From contig NZ_LT839648.1 in assembly GCF_900176885.1 (NCBI RefSeq), forward strand, positions 1,821,533 through 1,885,532: DNA of 64,000 bases. The letters run 5' to 3'. The notes beneath the pieces were generated by a model. That model saw only the letters and a program-made list of their open reading frames with translations, was not told the DNA's origin and made no database searches. Within the stretch, counting starts at the first letter, position 1; each line of letters starts with the position of its first letter. A program made the translations under genes and the position numbers. Of the stretch, positions 1 through 8,378 are shown piece after piece. Source of the DNA: Oceanobacillus senegalensis (GTDB lineage: Bacteria > Bacillota > Bacilli > Bacillales > Amphibacillaceae).

Positions 1-2
1 CT

Positions 3-137
3 TTTCTAACGAAGATGTCATGCTCACGAAGCCTTCCTTGTCCTGTGAATAGCACGTCGATGTATTTACGTATCGGTATTATTATACTATCTTGATTTTT
101 AGAGTTATTGCGCATCATCCTTCAACTACGAATAAAT
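3..137. repeat. Dispersed repeat, copy 1
   Basis: This segment matches 41885-42018 in the same orientation, and bases 15-107 are identical to 41896-41988. It contains no open reading frame of note and ends in an AT-rich stretch. It lies just beyond the fakA terminator, and the other copy lies just beyond the sigG terminator, so both sit at the 3' end of a minus-strand transcription unit. The repeat may extend to the left of the window. Confidence 0.85.
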
Positions 138-163
138 GACAAAAATCGAAAAGGGCTTTAAAC

Positions 164-200
164 AAAAAGAGCACTCCAACTCTAAGGTGATTGGAGTGCT
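164..200 (-). terminator. Terminator after fakA
   Basis: On the minus strand a 10-bp stem (AGCACTCCAA with TTGGAGTGCT) is followed by CTTTTTG. It lies about 50 bases after the fakA stop codon. The ileS terminator near 34330 has a similar stem. Confidence 0.8.
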
Positions 201-249
201 AACTATATATGTTTTCGTCTTTTACATCAAATTAAGAATCTAATGTTAA

Positions 250-1914
250 TTACTCTACAGAGAAAATGTAGGAATAAATAGGCTGGTTACCTGCGTGAAC
301 CTCTACTTCCATTTCCTCGTACGTTGATTCAATATAAGATACTAGCTCATCTACTTCATCTGATTCAATGCCTTCTCCGTATAGAATCGTTAATATTTCA
401 TCATCTTCTGTTATCATTTCATTTAATAGTAACTTAACGGCATCCATTTTTTCTGAGTGTGTTGATTTAATTTCACCATCTGCAATACCCATGAAATGTC
501 CTTTTTCAATTTTGGTACCCTCTATTTGTGTATCTCGAACCGCATAAGTAATTTGTCCTGTTTTCACCTGTTTTCTTGCTTCATCCATCGCTTCCTTATT
601 CGTGTCAAGTTCAGCTTCTGGATGGAATGCTAACATCGCACTAATCCCCTGTGGAATAGTTGTTGTAGGCACTACTTCCACACGTTCCTCTGCTAATTCT
701 GCAGCTTGATCTGCAGCCATACGAATATTTTTATTATTTGGTAGGATAATAACATTTTTAGCATGAGCTTCCTTAATAGCCTCTGCAATATCCTGTGTAC
801 TCGGATTCATAGTTTGTCCACCTTCAATAACGACAGATGCACCTAAACTCTCTAGAAGCTCTTTTATCCCTTTACCCATGGCAACCGTAACAACTGCATA
901 TTCTTTCTTTTCCTTAGGCTGTGGTCTTTCTGTTTTTTTACCAACAATTGCCGTATGCTGTTCACGCATATTTTCAATTTTCATATTGATAAGACTGCCA
1001 AAACGTTGACCTAATGTTAGACATGTTCCCGGTGTTTCTGAGTGAACGTGAACTTTAACAATGTCCTCATCCGATACAACCAACAAGGAATCACCTAATT
1101 CACTTAATTCGTTGCGAAACTCTTGTTCATTAAAAGGATTTTTAACAAGCTTGTCTTCCTCAAACTTCACCATAAACTCCGTACAATAGCCAAATTTAAT
1201 TTCTGAGGTATCCATAAAGTCTTGATTGGCTTTATGGTGTTCTGCATTCACCATCTCCTCCATATCAACTAGAGAAGCGTCTTCCTCAGGTAGTTCTTCA
1301 CCTTTTAATGCAGCCAAGAAACCTTCATAAATCGTAACTAGTCCCTGACCTCCAGAATCAACAACCCCTACTTCTTTAAGGACTGGTAGCAAATCAGGGG
1401 TACGTTTTAGGGATGCTTTAGCTTCTGCGAGAATCTGTTCCATTAAGCTAATTATATCATTATCAGTTTTTGCAACCTCTATTGCTTTATTTCCTGCGTC
1501 CTTTGCTACAGTTAAAATCGTGCCTTCTACTGGTTTCATTACTGCTTTATAAGCCGTATTCACACCTGATTCAACTGCAAAAGCAAAATCCTGGACTTTT
1601 AGAGATTCCCTTTTTTCCATCCCTTTTGCAAAACCGCGAAAAATTTGGGAAAGGATAACACCAGAATTTCCCCTGGCCCCCATTAAAAGACCTTTTGAAA
1701 AAGCATTTGCCACCTCAGATGCATGCTTACTATTTAGCTTTTTAACTTCATTAGCACCGGAGGTCATGGATAAATTCATATTTGTTCCAGTATCACCATC
1801 AGGTACTGGAAATACGTTTAAAGCATCGATTTTCTTAGCGTTATTTGTTAAATGGCGTGCACCAGCAAGAATCATCTGTGTTAAGATAACGCCATCTATT
1901 TTTTCAACCGTCAC
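250..1914 (-). CDS. fakA: Fatty acid kinase subunit FakA (YloV, DAK2 domain)
   Basis: FakA is the ATP-binding subunit of the two-part fatty acid kinase. It phosphorylates exogenous fatty acids carried by a FakB (DegV-type) partner, which is not in this window, for phospholipid synthesis. The N-terminal DAK2 domain shows the nucleotide/metal motif FPVPDGDTGTN at residues 35-45 and the following GARGNSGVILSQ motif; a middle and a C-terminal domain complete about 554 residues, normal for YloV. I chose GTG at 1914 because GGAGGA lies 6 bases upstream; the open frame begins 12 codons earlier. It follows the Asp23 gene by 44 bases, as yloU-yloV does in B. subtilis, and the two probably share a transcript ending at the hairpin near 180. 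Confidence 0.9.
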   Translation of the reverse strand: MTVEKIDGVILTQMILAGARHLTNNAKKIDALNVFPVPDGDTGTNMNLSMTSGANEVKKLNSKHASEVANAFSKGLLMGARGNSGVILSQIFRGFAKGMEKRESLKVQDFAFAVESGVNTAYKAVMKPVEGTILTVAKDAGNKAIEVAKTDNDIISLMEQILAEAKASLKRTPDLLPVLKEVGVVDSGGQGLVTIYEGFLAALKGEELPEEDASLVDMEEMVNAEHHKANQDFMDTSEIKFGYCTEFMVKFEEDKLVKNPFNEQEFRNELSELGDSLLVVSDEDIVKVHVHSETPGTCLTLGQRFGSLINMKIENMREQHTAIVGKKTERPQPKEKKEYAVVTVAMGKGIKELLESLGASVVIEGGQTMNPSTQDIAEAIKEAHAKNVIILPNNKNIRMAADQAAELAEERVEVVPTTTIPQGISAMLAFHPEAELDTNKEAMDEARKQVKTGQITYAVRDTQIEGTKIEKGHFMGIADGEIKSTHSEKMDAVKLLLNEMITEDDEILTILYGEGIESDEVDELVSYIESTYEEMEVEVHAGNQPIYSYIFSVE

Positions 1915-1958
1915 AATACTTCCTCCTCGAATCACGTAAAAATGAGTCAATGGTTAAC

Positions 1959-2321
1959 CTAATCCTTAGCAACCCTTACTCCCTGAATGTAAATATTAAC
2001 AGAGTTGATAGTTAATCCAAGTGATTGACTCAATGCATATTTTACTTGAGACTGTACATTACTAGCTACCTCAGAAATTTTCGTTCCATAGCTTACAATA
2101 ATATACATATCTATATGTAATTGATCATCTTCTTGTCGTACAATAATCCCACGGGAATAATTTTCTTTTCTAAGAATTTCTGCTATCCCATCTCTAATTT
2201 GACTTTTTGACGCCATCCCAACTATTCCATAGCACTCAACCGCAGACCCACCTGCTATGGTAGCAATGACATCGTTCGTAATGGTCACTTGACCATCTCT
2301 TGTATTTAATTCAATGGACAT
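1959..2321 (-). CDS. Asp23/Gls24 family envelope stress protein (YloU)
   Basis: This 120-residue protein belongs to the Asp23/Gls24 (DUF322) family, matching B. subtilis YloU in size and position. Family members are abundant, sometimes membrane-tethered, and linked to cell-envelope or alkaline stress; the molecular function is not established. The sequence covers the whole family domain, starting MSIELNTRDGQVTITNDV and ending with the ...VNIYIQGVRV motif. There is no signal peptide or membrane segment. A strong AAGGAGG lies upstream of the ATG. It is the first gene of a two-gene unit with fakA and is divergent from rpmB. Confidence 0.88.
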   Translation of the reverse strand: MSIELNTRDGQVTITNDVIATIAGGSAVECYGIVGMASKSQIRDGIAEILRKENYSRGIIVRQEDDQLHIDMYIIVSYGTKISEVASNVQSQVKYALSQSLGLTINSVNIYIQGVRVAKD

Positions 2322-2674
2322 AAAAATCCTCCTTAAACACCAACTAGTAATATAAGGAAATTATACTATACAGTACATATTTTTAAAAGTAACATCAACG
2401 GTTATCAGCCTATTAATTCACGAGCTGAAATCACTTCTAGTCATTAAAAGTGGTCAGAAGTACTACCGACCTATTTGTATAAATCCCTTTATTACAATGG
2501 ACGAAACAGCATAATCTGTCAAGTATTTATACTTTAACAAACATTAATGAATGTTACACCCCTATTTTTCCCCTAATTTGGTTTGTATATTAAAATATTC
2601 AATTGCAATCTTTCGTTACTTGTGATAAATTGTATTAGTAATAATGACAATTGGTAGAGTTAGGAGGGAATAAC
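2322..2674. promoter_or_regulatory. Divergent promoter region between Asp23 gene and rpmB
   Basis: This intergenic stretch holds no gene I can support. Toward rpmB there is a sigma-A-like promoter, TTGCAA at 2603-2608 and TAAATT at 2626-2631 with a 17-base spacer. Toward the Asp23 gene there is a perfect -10, TATAAT, at 2360-2365 on the minus strand, with only a weak -35. The remaining 200 bases are AT-rich and show nothing else. Confidence 0.45.
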
Positions 2675-2863
2675 ATGGCTAGAAAATGTGTTGTAACTGG
2701 ACGTAAAACTCGCAGTGGAAACCAACGTTCTCACGCTATGAATTCCAACAAGCGTAATTGGAAAGCTAATGTACAAAAAGTACGTATTATGGTAGATGGA
2801 AAACCTAAAAAAGTTTATGTATCTGCACGCGCACTTAAATCAGGGAAAGTGGAGCGCGTATAA
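2675..2863 (+). CDS. rpmB: 50S ribosomal protein L28 (bL28)
   Basis: L28 is a small basic protein of the large ribosomal subunit. The 62-residue product is nearly identical in layout to B. subtilis L28: it starts [21 protein letters not shown] and ends [15 protein letters not shown]. Only the first of the cysteines found in zinc-binding L28 paralogues is present, so this is the zinc-free form. I start at 2675 rather than the open frame's 2651 because AGGAGGG lies 8 bases before this ATG and the alignment begins here. It is one of only two clear plus-strand genes in the window, is monocistronic, and ends at a strong hairpin at 2891-2928. Confidence 0.97.
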   Translation: MARKCVVTGRKTRSGNQRSHAMNSNKRNWKANVQKVRIMVDGKPKKVYVSARALKSGKVERV

Positions 2864-2890
2864 TATACGTTTATATTAACATTAGTTAGA

Positions 2891-2930
2891 ACAAAAGCAC
2901 CCATTAAATAATAAATGGGTGCTTTTGTTG
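2891..2930 (+). terminator. Terminator after rpmB
   Basis: A perfect 15-bp stem (2891-2905 with 2914-2928) encloses an 8-base loop and ends in TTTTGTTG. Runs of A on the other side let it work on both strands, which could also stop transcripts leaving spoVM. Confidence 0.85.
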
Positions 2931-3143
2931 TATTTTCTTATCTTATTGAAAAACACGTAAAGAAATTTCTTTTAGAAAAACTCACATTCGCTTGTCCTTA
3001 AGGGTACGAATTAGTTTTCCTTATTTTAGAGTACAATTATTAAGTCAAGCTCTTCTTAGTTAAAATTTTATACATTCTTAACGTCTAAAAAAGAGGCTCT
3101 TGCCACATTAAAGACAAAAGCTTCATTCATACCTTACTTTTAT

Positions 3144-3224
3144 TTAATCCTTTTTAAAAATTCCAATGACTACTCTTACAAATCCACCTAAAAATTTCGG
3201 GAGTTTAATTGTATAAAATTTCAT
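3144..3224 (-). CDS. spoVM: Stage V sporulation protein M (26 residues)
   Basis: SpoVM is a tiny amphipathic peptide that recognises the convex surface of the forespore membrane and anchors SpoIVA to start coat assembly; it also inhibits FtsH in vitro. The 26-codon frame begins MKFYTIKLPKFLGGFVR and ends in FKKD, differing from B. subtilis SpoVM mainly in residues 18-23. The conserved Pro-9 and the basic/hydrophobic helix are present. GAGGAGGG lies 6 bases before the ATG. It sits between thiN and rpmB exactly as in B. subtilis, which supports the call despite its size. A sigma-E promoter would be expected within the end of thiN, but I cannot place one with confidence. Confidence 0.95.
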   Translation of the reverse strand: MKFYTIKLPKFLGGFVRVVIGIFKKD

Positions 3225-3254
3225 AAGTGCCCTCCTCATATAAGTAATTCCAAT

Positions 3255-3908
3255 TTATACGGGAATTACATTACGACTCTTTACAAATAATAATATGCCA
3301 CTTAGGTAGGAAAAAGTACCAAAATTTGAAATCAACTTATTAGAAATACAAAGAGTCGAGCCCCAACTAATGGTTTCATTTTGAAGAGGGTAATAAAAGT
3401 TAGTCAATGTTAAACCTTCTACTTCCATTGTCAATGGAATGAAGGAGATATATGGAAAGTTTTCATCATTAGAAATTCTATGTTTTCCGGGAAACGTTAT
3501 TTCCATCATATTCAAACAATCAACTAGAATACCACGTATCCCTTTTTTACGGATGGAGTACAGTAACTGAATATTAGCTAGTTCATGATCCAGTCTCCCA
3601 CCTGTTACACCAAATAAAAAAATTTCATTCGGATGAAGTTCGTAGGCCTTTTCCAAAGCCAATTCTAAATCCGTTTCATCCTTTTCTGCCAGATGTTCCT
3701 CGTAAAAATCTGCATGTCTTTTTATGATGGTTTTCTCATCGTTGTTTATCGAGTCAAAATCACCAATTGCATATTTTATCGATATATTTTTTTCCGCTAA
3801 ATAAAGTGCCCCACGATCCGCTCCAATCCATATATCTATTTTATCTTTATAATCATTAAAATTAGGATGGTTTTCAGCAGGACCATTTCCAACTATTCCA
3901 CACCTCAT
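3255..3908 (-). CDS. thiN: Thiamine diphosphokinase (YloS/ThiN)
   Basis: This enzyme transfers pyrophosphate from ATP to thiamine, making the cofactor thiamine diphosphate. The 217-residue sequence carries the family motifs in order: GADRGALYL near residue 29, GDFDSI near 49, the acidic EKDETDLELAL block near 76 and GVTGGRLDHELAN near 100, which bind metal and nucleotide. A smaller C-terminal beta domain binds thiamine. The start ATG follows GGAG and lies 7 bases after rpe. It ends the rsgA-rpe-thiN run, immediately before spoVM. Confidence 0.93.
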   Translation of the reverse strand: MRCGIVGNGPAENHPNFNDYKDKIDIWIGADRGALYLAEKNISIKYAIGDFDSINNDEKTIIKRHADFYEEHLAEKDETDLELALEKAYELHPNEIFLFGVTGGRLDHELANIQLLYSIRKKGIRGILVDCLNMMEITFPGKHRISNDENFPYISFIPLTMEVEGLTLTNFYYPLQNETISWGSTLCISNKLISNFGTFSYLSGILLFVKSRNVIPV

Positions 3909-3915
3909 TTAGAAT

Positions 3916-4572
3916 TTACTCCTTTGCAGCCTGAAGAATCTCTTTTATAGCTTCTGTTCTATTTTCACGATTAAAAATAGCACTTCCAGCAACAAGAACG
4001 TCTACTCCAGCATCTGTGCACTGCTTAGCCGTATCTTTATTAACACCGCCATCTACTTCGATTTCGAACTGTAGACCAAATTCCTGTCTCCATTCAGCAA
4101 GCTTTTTAACTTTAGTTAATGTATGTTGAATAAATTTCTGTCCACCAAATCCCGGATTTACTGTCATAATCAATACCATATCTACATCAGGCAATATTGG
4201 TAATAAGGATTCTGCTGGCGTTGCTGGATTGATGACTACACCAGCCTTCACACCATTATCTTTAATTAGTTGGACGGTACGATGTAAATGCACACAAGCT
4301 TCTTGATGTACCGTTATAATAGATGCACCGCTTTTTGCAAAAGACGGAATGTATGCATCAGGATTTTCAATCATTAAATGAACATCGAGCGGAAGATTTG
4401 TAACTGGGCGAATAGCATCAACTATTAAGGGACCAATGGTTATATTCGGAACAAAATGCCCATCCATTACATCCACATGAATATAATCTGCTCCCCCTTC
4501 TTCCACATCCTTAATCTCTGATCCTAATTTTGCAAAATCTGCTGACAATATTGATGGTGCTATTTTTGTCAT
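3916..4572 (-). CDS. rpe: Ribulose-phosphate 3-epimerase
   Basis: Rpe interconverts ribulose 5-phosphate and xylulose 5-phosphate in the pentose phosphate pathway. The 218-residue TIM barrel shows SILSADF at residues 7-13 (proton-transfer Asp-12), the metal ligands in [12 protein letters not shown] at 32-43, [10 protein letters not shown] near 138, and the phosphate-binding and catalytic DGGVN near 174. The length is standard. It begins 3 bases after rsgA and ends 7 bases before thiN, so these genes are almost certainly cotranscribed, as in other Bacillaceae. Confidence 0.96.
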   Translation of the reverse strand: MTKIAPSILSADFAKLGSEIKDVEEGGADYIHVDVMDGHFVPNITIGPLIVDAIRPVTNLPLDVHLMIENPDAYIPSFAKSGASIITVHQEACVHLHRTVQLIKDNGVKAGVVINPATPAESLLPILPDVDMVLIMTVNPGFGGQKFIQHTLTKVKKLAEWRQEFGLQFEIEVDGGVNKDTAKQCTDAGVDVLVAGSAIFNRENRTEAIKEILQAAKE

Positions 4573-4575
4573 ATT

Positions 4576-5457
4576 TTAATACCTCGGCTTTCTTGACTGT
4601 ATTTCTTCTAAGAAATGAATATAATGATCATATCTGAACGATTCCACTTCTCCATTTTCTACAGCTGATTTTACGGCACACTTCGGTTCTTTATAATGCA
4701 GGCAGCCCCTAAATTTACAACCCTCACGAAGTTCCAATAATTCAGGGAAATACTCTGTTAAATCCACTGCCTGAATACTACTAAAATCCAAAGCACTAAA
4801 CCCTGGTGTATCAGCTACTAATCCACCATAAACTTCAATAAGTTCCACATGTCTAGTCGTATGCTTCCCTCTTCCAAGACTGCTGGAAATTTCATTCGTT
4901 TCTAAAAAAAGCGAAGGCTTTATCGCGTTAATCAAAGAAGATTTACCAACACCCGATTGCCCGGCAATAACCGAAACCTTCCCCTCAAGATAATTACGTA
5001 AATCAGGAAAATCCCTAGCATCTTTTGTTGATAGTAGCTCTACTTTGTAGCCAATATTTTCGTAAATCCTTTGATAATCTTCCATTTTCGCTTTCTCTTT
5101 GTTAGACAATAAATCCATCTTGGTAATAAAAATAACTGGATCTATATTTTTTGATTCAATCAATACTAAGAAACGATCCAGTAAGATTGTACTGAAATCT
5201 GGCGAAATGGCAGAACCAACGATGATTGCTTGATTGATATTTGCAATCGGTGGACGCACTAGTTCATTTGTTCTAGGTTTGATTTTCATGATATACCCTT
5301 CATCCGGATCATTTATCTCAAATTCAACAAAATCACCTACTAGAGGGGTAATCTTTTTATTACGAAATACCCCTCGTCCTCTACATTGGTATACGCTGTC
5401 CTCTGATTTAACATAGTAAAATCCACTTAAAGCCTTGATTATTCTGCCTTCTGCCAT
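4576..5457 (-). CDS. rsgA: Ribosome small-subunit maturation GTPase RsgA (YloQ)
   Basis: RsgA is a circularly permuted GTPase that checks late 30S assembly. In order, an OB fold (about 1-65) precedes motif G4 (ITKMD near 110), then G1 (GQSGVGKSS near 165) and G3 (DTPGF near 212). A C-terminal zinc knuckle near 250-265 has the C-x4-C-x-H-x5-C pattern. The 293-residue length is normal. Its ATG immediately follows the TAA of prkC (TAAATG), and GAGGGTG inside the end of prkC serves as ribosome binding site. Translational coupling with the kinase is likely; in B. subtilis this GTPase is a PrkC substrate. Confidence 0.96.
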   Translation of the reverse strand: MAEGRIIKALSGFYYVKSEDSVYQCRGRGVFRNKKITPLVGDFVEFEINDPDEGYIMKIKPRTNELVRPPIANINQAIIVGSAISPDFSTILLDRFLVLIESKNIDPVIFITKMDLLSNKEKAKMEDYQRIYENIGYKVELLSTKDARDFPDLRNYLEGKVSVIAGQSGVGKSSLINAIKPSLFLETNEISSSLGRGKHTTRHVELIEVYGGLVADTPGFSALDFSSIQAVDLTEYFPELLELREGCKFRGCLHYKEPKCAVKSAVENGEVESFRYDHYIHFLEEIQSRKPRY

Positions 5458-7542
5458 TTATTCACCCTCTTCTTCATAATGTAATGTTTCACTCTTTATT
5501 TCCTCGTCATCTCGTAATACACGGTACTCTGCACTTCCACCTGGTTCAATCATAACCGTAAAAGTAATAACTTCATCCTCTGTAATTGCTCTGTCGATTT
5601 CTGGGACAGATGGGTCACTATCCATATCATCTATATATACTCTTATTCGCTGCTCAACTGGAGGTTCATTGCCAGGTTGTTCCGAATTGTCGTTCTGTTC
5701 TGCACCAGGTTGTTCTTGTGATTCTTTTGGTTCATAAGGCACTGACACTTCTATTTTTCGTGATTCTGGAGGCAATTCCTTAGGACCACGTGAAATATAA
5801 ACATTAACCGTTTCACCCGGTTCAACCTTCGACCCTACAGATGGTTCTTGGTTGATAACAGTTCCCTTTTCCTCTTCAGAATACTCTTTTATTGGATTCA
5901 TTTTTAATCCGTTTTTCTCTAAATAAGATTTTGCCTCGTCTTCTGTAAAATTCCTGAGATTCGTTAATATGATTGGTTCCGGTCCCAGACTCACTTCAAA
6001 AATTACCGTTGTTTCCTCCGGTACAACTTCACTACCAGGTACAGGAAAAATCTGAGCTGTTATTTCACCCTCTGGTTTATCAGAGTGTTTGTTAGTGGGA
6101 GAAAAATTTTTAAATCCTTCCAATTCTAGTTTTTTCTTAACGTCACTGTAATCTTGACCAACATAATCCTCTAATTCTACTTTTTCTTTACCCGAACTTA
6201 CATAAAGTGTAACTGTTGATTGTTCTTTAACCGTTCTACCAACGTTTGGATTAATTCGAACGACAAGTCCTTCTTTCACTTCCTCAGAAGGTACCATTTC
6301 CTCTTCCACCACTAGACCAAGTTCCTCTAACGTATCACTCGCATCATCTGCTTCCATTTCAAGAACATCTGGGATTACCACATCCTTGGGTTGGAAAATT
6401 CCAGGTATAACAAATAAGGCGATAATCCCCGATATAGCTAAGAGAAGAATGATTGACAGAACAATAGGCCATTTTCTTCTTTTCTTCTTTTGATTTTTAG
6501 GTTTCTTACCCTTCTTTTTCTTGTCATCGGAGCTAGCTTCTATATCAGTCGGTTCTAGATGACTCTTCTCACCTAGATGTTGCTTCGTTGTACCGTTTGT
6601 ATGATGAATAATCGTCTCCTGATCAAAGTTCTCCTCTAATTGATTATCGGTAATAATAGGAATAGCCTTTGTTTCTTCCCCTACTTCAGCTGGAGGAGAA
6701 TAGGGTGGCTCATGAAGCTTATCAGGATGAAGAGCTACATTAATCGCCTCTTCTAAATCATAAATTGTCTCATAACGATGGAATGGGTCCTTAGCTGTTG
6801 CCTTTAAAACAATGTTTTCTACACTTTGCGGTATATCCTGATTAAATCGTCTAACAGAAGGCGTATCGCTTTGTAAGTGCTTTAAGGCAATAGAAACTGG
6901 AGACTGTCCTGAAAAAGGTAACCTTCCCGTCAACATTTCAAAAAGCACGATACCAAGTGAATAAATATCTGATTTTTTAGTTGCCATTCCACCTCTTGCT
7001 TGTTCTGGTGATAAGTAATGAACAGACCCTAAAATCGAATTCGTCTGTGTTAAAGCCGTTGCACTTAATGCGATAGCAATCCCAAAATCAGTTACTTTTG
7101 CCTGACCAAAATTATCTATCAATATATTTTGTGGTTTTATGTCCCGGTGAACAATATCATTTGCATGGGCATGAGCTATCGCTGAGGTTATTTGCTTCAT
7201 AATATCCAATGCTTCTTCAACACCAATTGGTCCAAATCGTTGTATGTATTCCTTTAAAGTCATCCCATCCACATATTCCATAACCATATAAAGCAGATGT
7301 TCTTCTTCCCCTACATCATAAATACTAACAATGTTAGGGTGTGAGAGACTGGTGGCAGATTGGGCTTCGCGGTCAAATCGTGCAATAAATTCCTCATCAT
7401 TTGCATATTCCATACGAAGCGCTTTAACAGCAACATCACGTTCTAAAATAATGTCTCTTGCTAAAAAAACATCGGCCATTCCACCGCCGCCAATTTTAGC
7501 CTTAATTCTATAACGTTCATTCAAAAGGTGACCGCTGTTCAT
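5458..7542 (-). CDS. prkC: PASTA-domain Ser/Thr protein kinase PrkC
   Basis: PrkC is a membrane kinase that senses muropeptides or lipid II through outside PASTA domains and controls germination, cell-wall metabolism and translation factors. The N-terminal kinase domain (about 10-270) has the glycine loop GGGGMADVF, the ATP lysine in VAVKALR, the HRDIKPQN catalytic loop and DFG. A lysine-rich juxtamembrane stretch precedes one membrane helix at about 356-380. Three PASTA repeats follow (about 385-590), then a C-terminal Ig-like domain. The 694 residues exceed B. subtilis PrkC (about 648), mostly through a longer, Glu/Gln/Pro-rich linker near 595-625. Its ATG overlaps the prpC stop as ATGA, pairing kinase and phosphatase. 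Confidence 0.96.
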   Translation of the reverse strand: MNSGHLLNERYRIKAKIGGGGMADVFLARDIILERDVAVKALRMEYANDEEFIARFDREAQSATSLSHPNIVSIYDVGEEEHLLYMVMEYVDGMTLKEYIQRFGPIGVEEALDIMKQITSAIAHAHANDIVHRDIKPQNILIDNFGQAKVTDFGIAIALSATALTQTNSILGSVHYLSPEQARGGMATKKSDIYSLGIVLFEMLTGRLPFSGQSPVSIALKHLQSDTPSVRRFNQDIPQSVENIVLKATAKDPFHRYETIYDLEEAINVALHPDKLHEPPYSPPAEVGEETKAIPIITDNQLEENFDQETIIHHTNGTTKQHLGEKSHLEPTDIEASSDDKKKKGKKPKNQKKKRRKWPIVLSIILLLAISGIIALFVIPGIFQPKDVVIPDVLEMEADDASDTLEELGLVVEEEMVPSEEVKEGLVVRINPNVGRTVKEQSTVTLYVSSGKEKVELEDYVGQDYSDVKKKLELEGFKNFSPTNKHSDKPEGEITAQIFPVPGSEVVPEETTVIFEVSLGPEPIILTNLRNFTEDEAKSYLEKNGLKMNPIKEYSEEEKGTVINQEPSVGSKVEPGETVNVYISRGPKELPPESRKIEVSVPYEPKESQEQPGAEQNDNSEQPGNEPPVEQRIRVYIDDMDSDPSVPEIDRAITEDEVITFTVMIEPGGSAEYRVLRDDEEIKSETLHYEEEGE

Positions 7543-8297
7543 TCACGTACACCTTCTTCCACCAAGAAAGAATTGGACAGTAGAATAAGAGAAATATTAT
7601 CTTCTCCACCACGACTATTTGCAAGTTCAATCAATTGTTGACCTATTTGTTGAAGCTGATTCTGTGAATGAATGATTTCGAAAAGTTCATTATCCGAAAT
7701 TTTATCAGTCAGTCCATCTGAACAAAGTAAAAGTGTGTCATCCTCTTCAATCGTTATGGTTTTTATATCGGGATCAACCTTTGATTCCGAACCTAACGCT
7801 CGTAATACCACATTTTTTCTTGGATGGTGTTTTGCATCATCTTTTGTTATCTGTCCTGATTGGACCAAAGCATTGACTAAAGAATGATCCTCTGTTACTT
7901 GATTAAAACCTGTTTCATTTAATAGATAGCAACGACTGTCACCAATGTGGGCTACTGTAAGAAAGTCATCAACATGGACAACGATAACTAATGTCGTCCC
8001 CATACCCTCACACTCTGTATATTTTTGTGCATGTTGATAGATGGATTCATTAATTTTGTAAATTGTACGAAATAACCATTTCTCAACTTCGTCGGGTTTC
8101 TTAAACGTTTCACTACTTTCCCACTTTTCCTGGATGAAAGAAGTGGCCATTTGACTTGCAACATCACCCGCTTGATGGCCGCCCATTCCATCCGCAATAA
8201 TAGCTAACATCTGATTTTGAGAATTATAGTATATTCCACCAGAATCCTCATTAAGTGCCCTAACCTTACCTCGGTCTGTCAGGAATATTCCTTGCAT
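7539..8297 (-). CDS. prpC: PP2C-type protein phosphatase PrpC (Stp1)
   Basis: PrpC is the Mn2+-dependent PPM-family phosphatase that reverses PrkC phosphorylation. The metal-binding motifs are intact: the early RGKVRALNEDS, then ADGMGGHQAGDVAS, CSDGLTDKIS and GGEDNISLILL near the end. I start at 8297, where AAGGGGGG precedes ATG and the sequence MQGIFLTDRG aligns with the family; the open frame extends 16 codons further upstream without support. The product is about 252 residues. It overlaps prkC by 4 bases. In B. subtilis rlmN lies directly upstream; here rsmB does. Confidence 0.95.
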   Translation of the reverse strand: MQGIFLTDRGKVRALNEDSGGIYYNSQNQMLAIIADGMGGHQAGDVASQMATSFIQEKWESSETFKKPDEVEKWLFRTIYKINESIYQHAQKYTECEGMGTTLVIVVHVDDFLTVAHIGDSRCYLLNETGFNQVTEDHSLVNALVQSGQITKDDAKHHPRKNVVLRALGSESKVDPDIKTITIEEDDTLLLCSDGLTDKISDNELFEIIHSQNQLQQIGQQLIELANSRGGEDNISLILLSNSFLVEEGVRE

Positions 8298-8378
8298 CTT
8301 ATCCCCCCTTAGGCATTGCGTACAGAATACATGTTTCTTATCCAAGTATTACACAATTCCTCTGATTAAAGTACATGA

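Noticed and set aside
1470-1658. Plus-strand frames lying over fakA and other minus-strand genes
   Set aside because: They are frame shadows of conserved genes, without ribosome binding sites or family resemblance.
3060-3110. Terminator for spoVM around AAGAGGCTCTT
   Set aside because: The inverted repeat has no loop and only about five pairs, so it is not a convincing terminator.
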